This document shows, one piece after another, positions 1 through 8,769 of a DNA stretch of 23,581 nucleotides. Position 1 is the stretch's first letter; the number at the start of each line of letters is the position of its first letter. The position numbers and the translations under genes were made by a program. The stretch lies in the NCBI GenBank assembly GCA_036677685.1, contig JAVBWA010000025.1, positions 1 to 23,581 on the forward strand. Direction: 5' to 3'. The notes beneath the pieces are model-generated. The model was not told where the DNA came from and searched no databases. It worked only from the letters and a program-made list of their open reading frames with translations. The stretch comes from JAQUBU01 sp036677685 (lineage in GTDB: Bacteria > Bacillota > Syntrophomonadia > Syntrophomonadales > Syntrophomonadaceae).

Positions 1-2
1 TA

Positions 3-3000
3 ACCACTGACCCGGATTTGAACCAGACTTCCCTGGATGGCAGTCTGGAAATCAAAAAAGGCGAAGTAAAAGTAAATGATCAAAAGGTGACCGGCAGCAT
101 AAATGTAAAAGCCGGCGACCTGATAAGTACTTCGGCAGGAGCCGAAGCCCAATTAAGCTACCCTGACGGCAGTAGTTTGCTAATCAAAGAAAATACCAAG
201 ATAAGCGTAAAAGAAACCAGGGGCCGCGCTTACATTAAAAAGGACGGCAGCCTGGGAACCGCAGTGGACTGGCTCCTGGTTGATGTCAAGGTAGGCAATA
301 TCTTTGGTGCTCTGGCCACCAATCCCAATGCCCAGGAAGAAGACAGCGAGAATCAAACCGCCGGTCTGGGAGAAAAACTGCTGGCCGGTCTGTCCGGTGC
401 GCTTCAATACCTGGCAGCCGGAGATCAGGCACCGCCCTGGTATAAAACCGCCGAAGTCAAGAAGGTTAAAGTAAAAGTAGATATGCCTTACGGTGTGGCC
501 GCGATTCGCGGCAGCTTCTGGTATAATATTGTAAATGCGAATGGCAGCGGCTCTACAAACTTATTGGAAGGGTCTGCTGAAGTCATTGCAGGTGGACAGA
601 CTTTACCTCTGTCCCCTGGGCAAAGCACTAATATGAATCAGAGCGGAACCCCTCCCACCCCACCCGCCCCGATGACGCCCCAACAGGTTGCCGGCTGGGT
701 ACAGCAAGGCTCCTGGCTGCAGGCCGTAGCCCAGAACATGCAGAACAACCAGGCAGCGCCCATGACTGGAGCGGGAATTAGCCAAGCACTTCCCGGACAG
801 CCGAACCCGCAGCCTCCGGTTCCAAATATGCCGAATATAACGAATCTGCTCAACCAGGCATTGAATCAGGCTCAGCAGAATGCCGGGTTTACCAATATTG
901 TCGATCTGAATAATTTGCCGGGCGATTTGGAGAGCTATATACCTCCGGGATATACTCCTCCCGGGGGCGGGGGGACATCAACCACTACCGAAGACAGCGG
1001 CCCCACCCCCTCCAGTGTGCTGGCCGGCCTGGTGAACACCCCGGCCTACCTGCAGGTAAACAGCATTACGGTAGACGGCAGCAGTCTTAGCCTTAGCGGC
1101 AAAACCTATCCCGGCAACACTGTAAGGCTGACCGGTATGCTGCTCCAGAATGCAGTGACAGATTATCCTATTGCTACGGCTGATGCCTACGGCAACTTCA
1201 GCTTTAGCAATATAAGCATTAACAGCAGTGCTGTTGGGCAGGATGCGTTCCTGGTGCTGGATCAATTGCTGGACAACACAGATACGGCCATGGTTAAAGC
1301 AACGCTTGCAATTCCTAATGTATTAAACAGCCCGGCCCTGCCCGCTTTGCTGAAAATAAACCGGGGACTATATACCGATGACAGCACCCCGGTGCTGATT
1401 ACCGGACAGGTATTGCCGGCCCAGAGCCAGACGGTGGACATCAGCCAGATTGGGGGCAGCACAGCACCTTGGACCGGAACAGTCTCAGCCGACGGTAACT
1501 TCTCGATTCCAATCGATGTTCAGTCTCCCGGCACCCAATTGGGAGTATGCATTGTGCCTGCGACAAGCACTACCTCGCCTGTATCGGGAGGGGGACATAC
1601 TTATGTTTATAGCGCCGATGCGATCGGCGTAATGTTCACCATGCCAAGCAATGGGATGACATCGGTAGCAAGCGGGTTGAACAATGTACAGGTATTTTTT
1701 GACCGCAATGTGGAGGAGGGCAGCAGTTTCGACTCCATATCCATAACTCCGTCCGGCGGCTCAGTCCTGAGTACCACATCTTCGATATCCGGCAACCAGT
1801 TAAGTATCAATGGTAGTTTATCCGCCGGCCAGACATACATTGTTAATATCCCGGCCGGAGCTGTACAGGATGCGGCCAGTTCCAGTATTACTTTACCAGC
1901 GTTTTCGTTTAGCTTCTCCACTGATATAGCCAGCATTTTGGGTATAGTACCTTTCGGACCGGCCCAGATTTATGCCGGTGATCCTTGTATTCTTCCGGCT
2001 ACCGTCCGGGCTAACATGAGTGATGGCACCATCAGCGAGCTGGCAGTTACTTGGAACCCCGCTACTATCAATACTTCAACTCCGGGAACCTATACTTCTA
2101 CAGGTACCGTTGCAGGTTATGGCACACCCGTCAGCTTTACTCTCATAATCAACCCGTTGCCGGGTGCATCTAGCGATACCACGATATTCTCAGAAAATTT
2201 CGAAAGCACTTTAACTTGGACTATGGGGGGCTTATGGAATGTGCTGGATAACAGCAGCAATCTTCAGAATGGTGCTGTTCCCAAGTATGTGACACTGCCT
2301 TATGGTGATGTCTCCGGCGGCAATCTCCCCAATACTCCTTATGGCAGCAAGTGCCTCTGGTACGGTAAGACCGCCAGCACTAACCCCTATGAGGTTGGTA
2401 ATTTCCTGAACCAGCAAATGGCCGGTGACAGTGATCTGTCAGGGGGATATTCTGCAGATGCTCATATGGGCAGTGCCATTACTCCCACTATAACCCTGCC
2501 TTCAAGCGGAACCCCCGCTTTGAGCTTTAACAGTTGGTGGGAGATCGAAAGCGTAGCCCCGGATGGTTTCGATATGATGACAGTTCACATTCTCGATGAA
2601 AACGGCTATGAATTATCAATAGACCCACTTGCAGTGATTAATCCTGAGTCTCTACCTTCCGGATATGTTGGATCGGATCCAGTGGCTTATTCTTCGGCTG
2701 GAAAAGATCTGCCGGGAATCTGGCAGAACTATTGTTACGATCTCTCTGCTTATCTGGGTCAGGATATTAAGATCAAGTTTCAGTTTAATACCAATGATTA
2801 TAAACATAACGGGTTTAGAGGCTGGTTCATCGACGACGTCAAAGTCCTGCCCCAAGCTCCGGGAACGACTGGAATTATAGGTGTAAATGCTAATCCTAAT
2901 CCTGCTCAATTCAGCAGCAGTGTACAGAGTGTAAATGTAGACATTAGTTCCATCGGCCTGGCTGACGGAACCATCATTGCGGTGCAATTATTTACAGCGG

Positions 3001-4169
3001 GAGCCATTCCAACCGGGATCGGTAGTGCTGTGAATACCACCATTGCTAACAATGCTGCCACTGCTATTCTGAGTATTCCCGCTTCATATCCCGAAGGTAA
3101 TTATATCATCAAGGTTAGTGGTACTGGTTTTAGCACTTATGATTTACCATTCCTGATTTCCAATTGGACGGGATTGGTAAATGACGGGACCACGACCTTC
3201 CCGGGTGCGAGCACATACTCGGTTACCGATCTGGCAGGAGACAGCAGCAATGGCTTATATGCCGCTTATACCAACAGCTCCTTGTACCCGGTGGTTAAGA
3301 AATTGAGCGGTACTTCCTGGTTGGATTGGGGACCTCAAAATGCTACGGGTTCCGGTTATGTGGATCTGGCCCTGACTCCAGTCGGCGATGCCTATCTCGC
3401 TTATCGCAGTTTGAACGATCAGTATCCAACTGTGCTCAGCAGGGTATATGACAGCAGTACCTGGACTGACCTGGGGAATTTGCCCGATGTTGCCAACCGT
3501 TTTTCCCTGACTACTTCTAACGATTATTATCCCTATCTGAGCTATAACCCAAGTTTATCACCAAACACCATTCAGACTTATGTCTATAATCCGGGAAGTT
3601 GGAACAGTTATTCACCAATAACAGCAAGTTCTGTGGTTGCGGATATTTCTCTGGACTGGGATTCGTATTATTATAAGCCTTACCTGGTATTCAGCACCGG
3701 ATCTGAAGTCTACGGCTATTACTATTCAAGCACAGTTCCGGTCTCGCTTGGGATTATTGACAACAATGCAGCATCTGACAGTGCGGTATCACTGCTTGTC
3801 GACAGTACCGGTAAGCCTTATGTAGCATACCGGGATTCCAGTGACAATGTCATGGTGAAGATGTATTCCGGTTCTGCTTGGACCACGGTCGGCAGCACCT
3901 TGGGGACCAGTGCGGCCAACTATGTTTCACTGGCCTTAAGTGGAACTACACCTTATGTAGTCTATAGTGATACAAGCGGTATAAATGCGGGCAAGGCTAC
4001 GGTAAAATACCTGAACGGGTCCGATTGGACTGCTCTGGGGATGGAGGGCTTTAGCCTGACAGCCGTTACCGAACCCAAAATCAGGATTATCGGTTCCGAT
4101 GTCTATGTAATATACAGAGATATAAGTAATAATATTAAGGTAATGAAACGAACTCTTACCTTACCATAA
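3..4169 (+). CDS. large secreted FecR / Ig-like / jelly-roll multidomain protein (5' truncated by window)
   Basis: The frame is open to the left edge with no SD-preceded start, so the N-terminus, including any signal peptide, lies outside the window; more than 1,380 codons are visible. A FecR-like region comes first (about 36-640), with GSINVKAGDLISTSAGAEA-like and YGVAAIRGSFW-like strands. A Pro/Gln-rich linker follows (about 640-1010), then an SbsA-type Ig-like domain (about 1611-1925, VFFDRNV...FSFST) and a Big_4-like domain (about 1935-2155, TWNPATINTSTPGTY). Next is a MAM or immune-inhibitor-A-like jelly roll (about 2180-2855) ending in GWFIDDVKV. The C-terminal 1 kb has repeated PYVAYRD / SAWTTVG-like blades that suggest a propeller. 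Such proteins are normally exported and surface-associated, so adhesion or envelope sensing is inferred. Its converging neighbour is a CHASE2 cyclase. No anchor (LPXTG or SLH) is visible at the C-terminus. Confidence 0.85.
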   Translation, partial: TTDPDLNQTSLDGSLEIKKGEVKVNDQKVTGSINVKAGDLISTSAGAEAQLSYPDGSSLLIKENTKISVKETRGRAYIKKDGSLGTAVDWLLVDVKVGNIFGALATNPNAQEEDSENQTAGLGEKLLAGLSGALQYLAAGDQAPPWYKTAEVKKVKVKVDMPYGVAAIRGSFWYNIVNANGSGSTNLLEGSAEVIAGGQTLPLSPGQSTNMNQSGTPPTPPAPMTPQQVAGWVQQGSWLQAVAQNMQNNQAAPMTGAGISQALPGQPNPQPPVPNMPNITNLLNQALNQAQQNAGFTNIVDLNNLPGDLESYIPPGYTPPGGGGTSTTTEDSGPTPSSVLAGLVNTPAYLQVNSITVDGSSLSLSGKTYPGNTVRLTGMLLQNAVTDYPIATADAYGNFSFSNISINSSAVGQDAFLVLDQLLDNTDTAMVKATLAIPNVLNSPALPALLKINRGLYTDDSTPVLITGQVLPAQSQTVDISQIGGSTAPWTGTVSADGNFSIPIDVQSPGTQLGVCIVPATSTTSPVSGGGHTYVYSADAIGVMFTMPSNGMTSVASGLNNVQVFFDRNVEEGSSFDSISITPSGGSVLSTTSSISGNQLSINGSLSAGQTYIVNIPAGAVQDAASSSITLPAFSFSFSTDIASILGIVPFGPAQIYAGDPCILPATVRANMSDGTISELAVTWNPATINTSTPGTYTSTGTVAGYGTPVSFTLIINPLPGASSDTTIFSENFESTLTWTMGGLWNVLDNSSNLQNGAVPKYVTLPYGDVSGGNLPNTPYGSKCLWYGKTASTNPYEVGNFLNQQMAGDSDLSGGYSADAHMGSAITPTITLPSSGTPALSFNSWWEIESVAPDGFDMMTVHILDENGYELSIDPLAVINPESLPSGYVGSDPVAYSSAGKDLPGIWQNYCYDLSAYLGQDIKIKFQFNTNDYKHNGFRGWFIDDVKVLPQAPGTTGIIGVNANPNPAQFSSSVQSVNVDISSIGLADGTIIAVQLFTAGAIPTGIGSAVNTTIANNAATAILSIPASYPEGNYIIKVSGTGFSTYDLPFLISNWTGLVNDGTTTFPGASTYSVTDLAGDSSNGLYAAYTNSSLYPVVKKLSGTSWLDWGPQNATGSGYVDLALTPVGDAYLAYRSLNDQYPTVLSRVYDSSTWTDLGNLPDVANRFSLTTSNDYYPYLSYNPSLSPNTIQTYVYNPGSWNSYSPITASSVVADISLDWDSYYYKPYLVFSTGSEVYGYYYSSTVPVSLGIIDNNAASDSAVSLLVDSTGKPYVAYRDSSDNVMVKMYSGSAWTTVGSTLGTSAANYVSLALSGTTPYVVYSDTSGINAGKATVKYLNGSDWTALGMEGFSLTAVTEPKIRIIGSDVYVIYRDISNNIKVMKRTLTLP

Positions 4170-4220
4170 AACTATATAATCTAATCAATGATTAGCAATT
4201 GTCTTGAAGGTAAAAATGTT

Positions 4221-4255
4221 AATCCCCCTGCGCTTATTCAAACCGCAGGGGGATT
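4221..4255. terminator. bidirectional intrinsic terminator
   Basis: A perfect 12-bp stem pairs 4221-4232 (AATCCCCCTGCG) with 4244-4255 around an 11-nt loop. It is followed by TGTCTTG on the plus side, and the minus side runs into AACATTTTTA. It lies between two converging genes (stop at 4169 and stop at 4415), so it probably ends both transcripts. The T tract is better for the minus strand. Confidence 0.75.
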
Positions 4256-4414
4256 TGTCTTGCTGAAAACTATGGCGCAACCGGATACAGGGTGTGCATC
4301 AGGAAAATAATAAATTTAAAATGCGGTAATACTGTTTGACAATGCAGCCCTGCCGCTATTTCTTCTAAAAGTATTTGCTGATTGTCATACAATCTATGCC
4401 TCACCTCTTACATA

Positions 4415-6337
4415 TTATTTAAAACCTTTATCCTTGGACTTCTCAAAGTGCAGGTCCAGGTCGGTGAATGAGTAAACCTTGATGGGATTGGTAAAGCCCT
4501 TGACCAGCTCCTCGCCCATATAACTGAGGCTGTTTTTTATTTCGCCCTCGGGCAGGAGATTATATGAACGTTCGGAAACCAGCACCAGGGTTTCAAAAAG
4601 CTTGGTCAGGGCCTCAACCCTGGAAGCCAGGTTGGCATCTTCGCCGATCAGGGTGTAGTCCATGCGTTCCGGGCTGCCGACATTGCCGACCACCACCGGT
4701 CCGGTATTAATGCCGCATGCTATCAGCAGAGGGACCTCACCCATTTCAGCCCATTTTTTATTAAGTTCAACTACCCTCTCCTGAATGTCTCGAGCTACCT
4801 TGACTGCTCTTTCGACATGATCTTCATAGGAGACAGGGGCTCCAAAAAAGGCCATCAAACCATCACCCATATATTTATCCAGGGTGCCTCCGTGTTTTAG
4901 GATAGCATCAGTCTGCGCGGTAAGATACTCATTTAAACGGGAAATAACATTAACCGGGTCCTTATTCTCACTGAAGGCGGTGAAACCTCGTATATCGGTA
5001 AACATTATCGTAACTACCTGTTTCTTGCCGCCCAGCGATATATCATCGGGATTGGCCATAAGCTCATCAACCACATCTGGTGAGACATAACGGGAAAACA
5101 TGGCCTTGGTTTTGCGCCGCCCCAGTTCGGCCTGGATGAATTCCGTGGAGGTAACCACCACATAAGTCAAAAAGATAAGAGCCAGAGGAGCCGCGAGACT
5201 CAACCACAGGTGCCGGTAATCCCAGAGACCATAGACCAGAAACATGCTGGCTCCGATGACCAGTAAGGTTCCCAGTAAACCTCGCCAGGGCCCCCTGCCG
5301 CTGACCAGCAGTGATGTCAAAAGCCCGGCCAGTAACAGGAAAAACATGTTGAAACGGTAATCCAGGGCTTGATACCATTGGTCTGCTAAGAAATTCTGAA
5401 CAATGGAAGCGTGTACTTCCACTCCGGGAGTATCCAGAGCGCCGCCTTTTACCATATTGCTGGTGGTATAGGGAGTGGGTACAAAATCGTGGTCTTCCGG
5501 GGTGATGGTGCCGATCAGGACGATCTTGTCCTTGAAGTAAGAAGGTGCGACTTTGCCTTCGATAACATCGGCATAGCTTATGGTTTTAAAAGTCGCTTTG
5601 GGTCCCCAGTATCTGATCATGGCCTGGTTTAAGGAATCGATGGGAATCTTTTTTTCCCCCACTATTAGACTTCCGGGCTGCAGTTTAAGCTGGTCGTAAC
5701 TGATATTTTCGGCAACCATGGCGGTAGCTATCGCCAGACTTGGAAAGGGGGTTTCGAAAGTATTGACATCAACCAGGCTGGAGCGTCTTACCCGCTGGTC
5801 GATATCGGTGGGAGTGTTCACAAATCCCAAGCCGGCACAGCCCGCCAGCAAATCCTGCAGCGGCGGTTCAAAACCTTGGAGCATTTCGCCGGTTTCATCC
5901 TTTTCAAAGGTAAACTTGGCGGCCAGGATTACGCGACCGTGTTTGGCTATGGCTTCGGCAAAAGCAGCATCTTCCTCGGGTTTCTGGGCGTTGGCAAATG
6001 TTAAGTCAAAGGCTACGGCTTCAGCCTCAGCCAGATTTTCCAAGAGCCGGGCATGGGTGGAACGGGGCCAGGCCGGAGGGCCGAGCCGGGAAATGGAAGA
6101 GTCATCGATAGCCAGAATTACTACCTTTTCACCGGGATTCTGGGCACCTTTTAAGCGGTAGCAGGCATCATAAAGTCCCAGGTCGCTGCGGGTGAAAACT
6201 CCCAGCATAACCAGAGCTTGAACCAGAATAAAGAGCAGCACCGGGATAAAAAACCGGTTGTGGGTTATCCCGGCCAGAACTTTTTTTTCGTTGGTTGGTT
6301 TATTGGGCTTGGCCGGGTTCAGGGATACTTGGCTCAT
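4415..6337 (-). CDS. CHASE2-domain class III adenylate/guanylate cyclase
   Basis: A 640-residue membrane receptor cyclase, predicted to make cAMP from ATP in response to an extracellular signal. It has an N-terminal membrane segment (about 28-48), an outside CHASE2 domain (about 50-325), three closely spaced membrane helices (about 329-346, 352-371, 376-397) and a C-terminal cyclase domain (about 440-600). Metal ligands are D448 (FTDIRGF) and D492 (KYMGDG). The adenine-specifying Lys is K488, with Thr (T562) in place of the partner Asp, and the transition-state pair is N569/R573 (GEDANLASR). This K...T pattern is that of class IIIb cyclases, several of which respond to bicarbonate; a response here is inference. 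The ATG has AAGGAGTG 5 nt upstream. All catalytic residues are present, so it should be active. Single gene; it converges with the FecR-domain gene. Confidence 0.93.
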   Translation of the reverse strand: MSQVSLNPAKPNKPTNEKKVLAGITHNRFFIPVLLFILVQALVMLGVFTRSDLGLYDACYRLKGAQNPGEKVVILAIDDSSISRLGPPAWPRSTHARLLENLAEAEAVAFDLTFANAQKPEEDAAFAEAIAKHGRVILAAKFTFEKDETGEMLQGFEPPLQDLLAGCAGLGFVNTPTDIDQRVRRSSLVDVNTFETPFPSLAIATAMVAENISYDQLKLQPGSLIVGEKKIPIDSLNQAMIRYWGPKATFKTISYADVIEGKVAPSYFKDKIVLIGTITPEDHDFVPTPYTTSNMVKGGALDTPGVEVHASIVQNFLADQWYQALDYRFNMFFLLLAGLLTSLLVSGRGPWRGLLGTLLVIGASMFLVYGLWDYRHLWLSLAAPLALIFLTYVVVTSTEFIQAELGRRKTKAMFSRYVSPDVVDELMANPDDISLGGKKQVVTIMFTDIRGFTAFSENKDPVNVISRLNEYLTAQTDAILKHGGTLDKYMGDGLMAFFGAPVSYEDHVERAVKVARDIQERVVELNKKWAEMGEVPLLIACGINTGPVVVGNVGSPERMDYTLIGEDANLASRVEALTKLFETLVLVSERSYNLLPEGEIKNSLSYMGEELVKGFTNPIKVYSFTDLDLHFEKSKDKGFK

Positions 6338-6647
6338 AAATTCACTCCTTTACATTAGGATATGAGTTTGATTTCTAGAAATTATCAGCAAATTCCTTTA
6401 GAGGAAAGAAAATATTGTTGACATAGAGCAGTTTTAGATGAAATTGAGAGAAAAAGGATAATATTCGTTATATGTTGAATATGAAGAAAGGAGGCTCTTA
6501 GGCATAAGATCCGGTAAATAACATGTTTATCATTGTATACCGGTGTCAGCTTAGATGCGCCAATGATCAGCATAAGTTACCTGATATCCGATGAAAGTTT
6601 ACAGCGTGAGTTTACACCCATATGTATCACCGGAAGGATGACCGGCC
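6338..6647. other. 310-bp intergenic stretch, no gene recognised
   Basis: An AT-rich spacer between the divergent cyclase and exopolysaccharide genes, so it must hold promoters for both. A TTGACA at 6418-6423 has no well-spaced -10 (GATAAT at 6457 is 33 nt away). A short inverted repeat (ATCATTG near 6530, CAATGAT near 6561) could form a leader hairpin. Short open frames here have no ribosome binding site. I see no member of the repeat family in it. Confidence 0.4.
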
Positions 6648-7520
6648 ATGCGTTTTTCCCTGGTATTGGCGACCGTTGACAGGACACGCGAACTGGAGCG
6701 CTTTTTATATCATTTAAACCAACAAAGCTGCCGGGATTTTGAATTAATTATCGTGGACCAGAATGCTGAGGGTATATTGCAGCCCATTCTGGAACCTTAT
6801 ACTAATGCATTTTCTCTGGTTCACCTGCGATCTTCACTGCGTGGGGTTTCACGAGCCCGCAACCTCGGGCTGAAATATGCCAGGGGTGAAATTATCGGAT
6901 TCCCGGATGACGATTGCTGGTATTGTTCGGATTGTCTGGAAAACGTCAGCATGTTCTTGGCTCAGCATTTGGAATGGGACGGCCTCTCGGGATGCACCAT
7001 CAATTCTGCGGGCATTCACTCATTGAGCAGATACGATGCCAGGGCAGGTGAAATAAATCGTTTTAATATTTGGCGCCGGACTACTGCCTCAAGCCTGTTT
7101 TTACGAAATTATGCAGTAGAATCACTGGCGGGGTATAACGAAGAATTAGGGGGCGGGTCGGGAACTCCGTTTGGCTGTGCGGAAGATATTGATTATCCTT
7201 TACAAGCGATGAACAAAGGCTTCAAAGTTTACTATAATCCGGAACTTAAGGTATATCATCCCGACCCTTGCAGCAGTATAGATGAAAAAGCTTTTAGCCG
7301 GGCATATTTTTATGGCGCCGGTATGGGCCGGGTATTGCGCAAACACCAATACCCTTTGTGGTTGTTGCTCTATTACCTGCTCAGAGCATTAGGAGGATTA
7401 ATAATCGGAATGGTGAGTGGTAATAGGGCCAAGGCAAAATATTATTTACTGAGTTTCAAGGGCAGAGTTTATGGTTGGAAATATACTGATAAATATACAA
7501 ACAGGGGAGATTTGAGATGA
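6648..7520 (+). CDS. family 2 glycosyltransferase
   Basis: A 290-residue GT-A fold enzyme that transfers a sugar from a nucleotide-sugar donor, here probably during exopolysaccharide repeat-unit assembly. The N-terminus FSLVLATVDRTRELERFL and IIVDQN strand are typical of GT2. The acidic metal/nucleotide motif is FPDDDCWY (about residues 85-92), and EDIDYPLQAMNKGF (near 180) fits the acceptor-side ED motif. A hydrophobic stretch near 235-258 suggests membrane association. The ATG follows GGAAGGAT at a spacing of about 9. The stop overlaps the next gene's start by 4 nt (ATGA), so the two are probably translationally coupled. The sugar specificity cannot be read from sequence. Confidence 0.9.
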   Translation: MRFSLVLATVDRTRELERFLYHLNQQSCRDFELIIVDQNAEGILQPILEPYTNAFSLVHLRSSLRGVSRARNLGLKYARGEIIGFPDDDCWYCSDCLENVSMFLAQHLEWDGLSGCTINSAGIHSLSRYDARAGEINRFNIWRRTTASSLFLRNYAVESLAGYNEELGGGSGTPFGCAEDIDYPLQAMNKGFKVYYNPELKVYHPDPCSSIDEKAFSRAYFYGAGMGRVLRKHQYPLWLLLYYLLRALGGLIIGMVSGNRAKAKYYLLSFKGRVYGWKYTDKYTNRGDLR

Positions 7521-8674
7521 AAATAGCCCTGGTCCATGATTGGGTGGTAAAGCTGGGCGGTGCGGAGAAATGTCTGGAGCTTTTTCACCGGCTGTATCCT
7601 GAAGCTCCTTTGTATACCCTGTTTTTTGATAAGAAAAGCATCGAACGCCTGGGTTTTGCTCCTGAACAGGTGCATGCTTCAATGCTGCAGGGTTGGCGTC
7701 GAATCCAGCAGCGCTACCGCCGGTATTTACCGATCATTCCTTATGCGGTTGAACAAATGGATCTATCCGGACATGATGTTATTTTTTCCAGTAGTCATTG
7801 TGCAGCCAAGGGAGTGCTTACCCGCGCCGATCAACTGCATATTTGCTATTGCCATGCTCCGGTGCGTTATGCCTGGGACCTGGCCCATATATACTTACGA
7901 GAACACCACATTGACAAAGGCTTAAAATCATTAATTGCCAGGGTGGCTTTGCATTACCTGCGGATCTGGGACACCCAGACCGCCAACCGGGTTGACTATT
8001 TTATCGCCAATTCCCAATATACCGCCCGGCGCATCTGGCGGGTTTACCGGCGCGAAGCCCGGGTTATTTACCCGCCGGCGGATTTGCATACCTATGTCCT
8101 GGAAGAGAATAAGGAGGATTATTTTCTTTTTGCCTCCCGTTTGGTGCCATCCAAAAAGACGGATATGGTAATCCGGGCTTTTAATGAAAATGGGCTGCCA
8201 TTAATCGTGGTGGGAGATGGCCCGGCCTACAATGAATGCCGGCGTATGGCCGCCACCAATGTAGAACTGTTGGGCTGGAAAAATAAAGAGGAATTGGCCG
8301 GGCTGATGGGCCGGGCGCGAGCCCTGGTTTTTGCAGCTGATGAGGATTTTGGCATAGTGCTGGTGGAAGCTCAAGCCTGCGGAACTCCGGTAATAGCTTT
8401 GGGGAAAGGTGGGGCTGTGGAGTCTGTAATTCCAGCCGATGGCAGCAACTGGCATGAGGCTACCGGGGTATTTTTTTACGAACAAAGTGTGAATGCGCTA
8501 AACTTCGCAGTCAAGCAGTTTATGGCCTGGGAAGATAAATTTTCTTCCCGGGTAATCTGGCAGAATGCCCAGCGTTTTGGAGAAGAACGCTTTTGCACGG
8601 AAATCGCAGAGTTTGTAAATACCAAATACCAGGAGTTTTATAACGAGGCGGACAAAACAGGCGGTGGGTTCTGA
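7517..8674 (+). CDS. family 4 glycosyltransferase (WbaZ/mannosyltransferase-like) with repeat-derived C-terminus
   Basis: A 385-residue GT-B retaining glycosyltransferase. The N-terminus reads HDWVVKLGGAEKCLELF, the family motif CHAPVRYAWDL is at about 112-122, and the donor-site EX7E region EDFGIVLVEAQACGTPVIA is at about 275-293. These match the GT4 group that includes mannosyltransferases of polysaccharide clusters; mannose is only a guess. It starts inside the preceding GT2 stop (ATGA overlap), so both are in one operon. Oddity: the last ten residues (NEADKTGGGF) and the TGA stop are read from repeat copy A, which starts at 8641. The native C-terminus has therefore been replaced or extended. 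The family core ends well before this, so activity should be kept. Confidence 0.93.
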   Translation: MKIALVHDWVVKLGGAEKCLELFHRLYPEAPLYTLFFDKKSIERLGFAPEQVHASMLQGWRRIQQRYRRYLPIIPYAVEQMDLSGHDVIFSSSHCAAKGVLTRADQLHICYCHAPVRYAWDLAHIYLREHHIDKGLKSLIARVALHYLRIWDTQTANRVDYFIANSQYTARRIWRVYRREARVIYPPADLHTYVLEENKEDYFLFASRLVPSKKTDMVIRAFNENGLPLIVVGDGPAYNECRRMAATNVELLGWKNKEELAGLMGRARALVFAADEDFGIVLVEAQACGTPVIALGKGGAVESVIPADGSNWHEATGVFFYEQSVNALNFAVKQFMAWEDKFSSRVIWQNAQRFGEERFCTEIAEFVNTKYQEFYNEADKTGGGF

Positions 8675-8705
8675 TCCCCCCGCCTCGTTGCAGCAGTGTG
8701 CTTAA
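8641..8705 (+). repeat. modular intergenic repeat, copy A (minimal 65-nt form)
   Basis: Starts with TAACGAGGCGG, which pairs perfectly with CCGCCTCGTTG at 8680-8690. It then reads CAGCAGTGTG and jumps straight to the family's 3' end GCTTAA. Compared with the full copies it lacks the first internal module, the central 55-nt module and the 3' hairpin. It overlaps the end of the GT4 gene and supplies its last ten codons and stop. The stem-loop could also act as a weak intra-operon terminator or attenuator. Confidence 0.8.
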
Positions 8706-8769
8706 ACAGTCGCAAGATTAAGAATTCGTAAACACAGAACCAGCAATTTATCAAATAACTTATTAGAAG

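Noticed and set aside
5718..6161. 147-codon open frame on the plus strand inside the cyclase gene
   Set aside because: It lies wholly antisense to the CHASE2 domain, has no SD, and its translation shows no domain. It is a shadow of the GC-rich codon pattern.
6418..6462. TTGACA ... GATAAT promoter for the exopolysaccharide operon
   Set aside because: The spacing is 33 nt, far outside the sigma-A range, and no better -10 is positioned.
7560..8171. Two open frames overlapping the GT4 gene on the same strand
   Set aside because: The GT4 motifs are continuous in the main frame, so these are not signs of a frameshift or overlapping genes.
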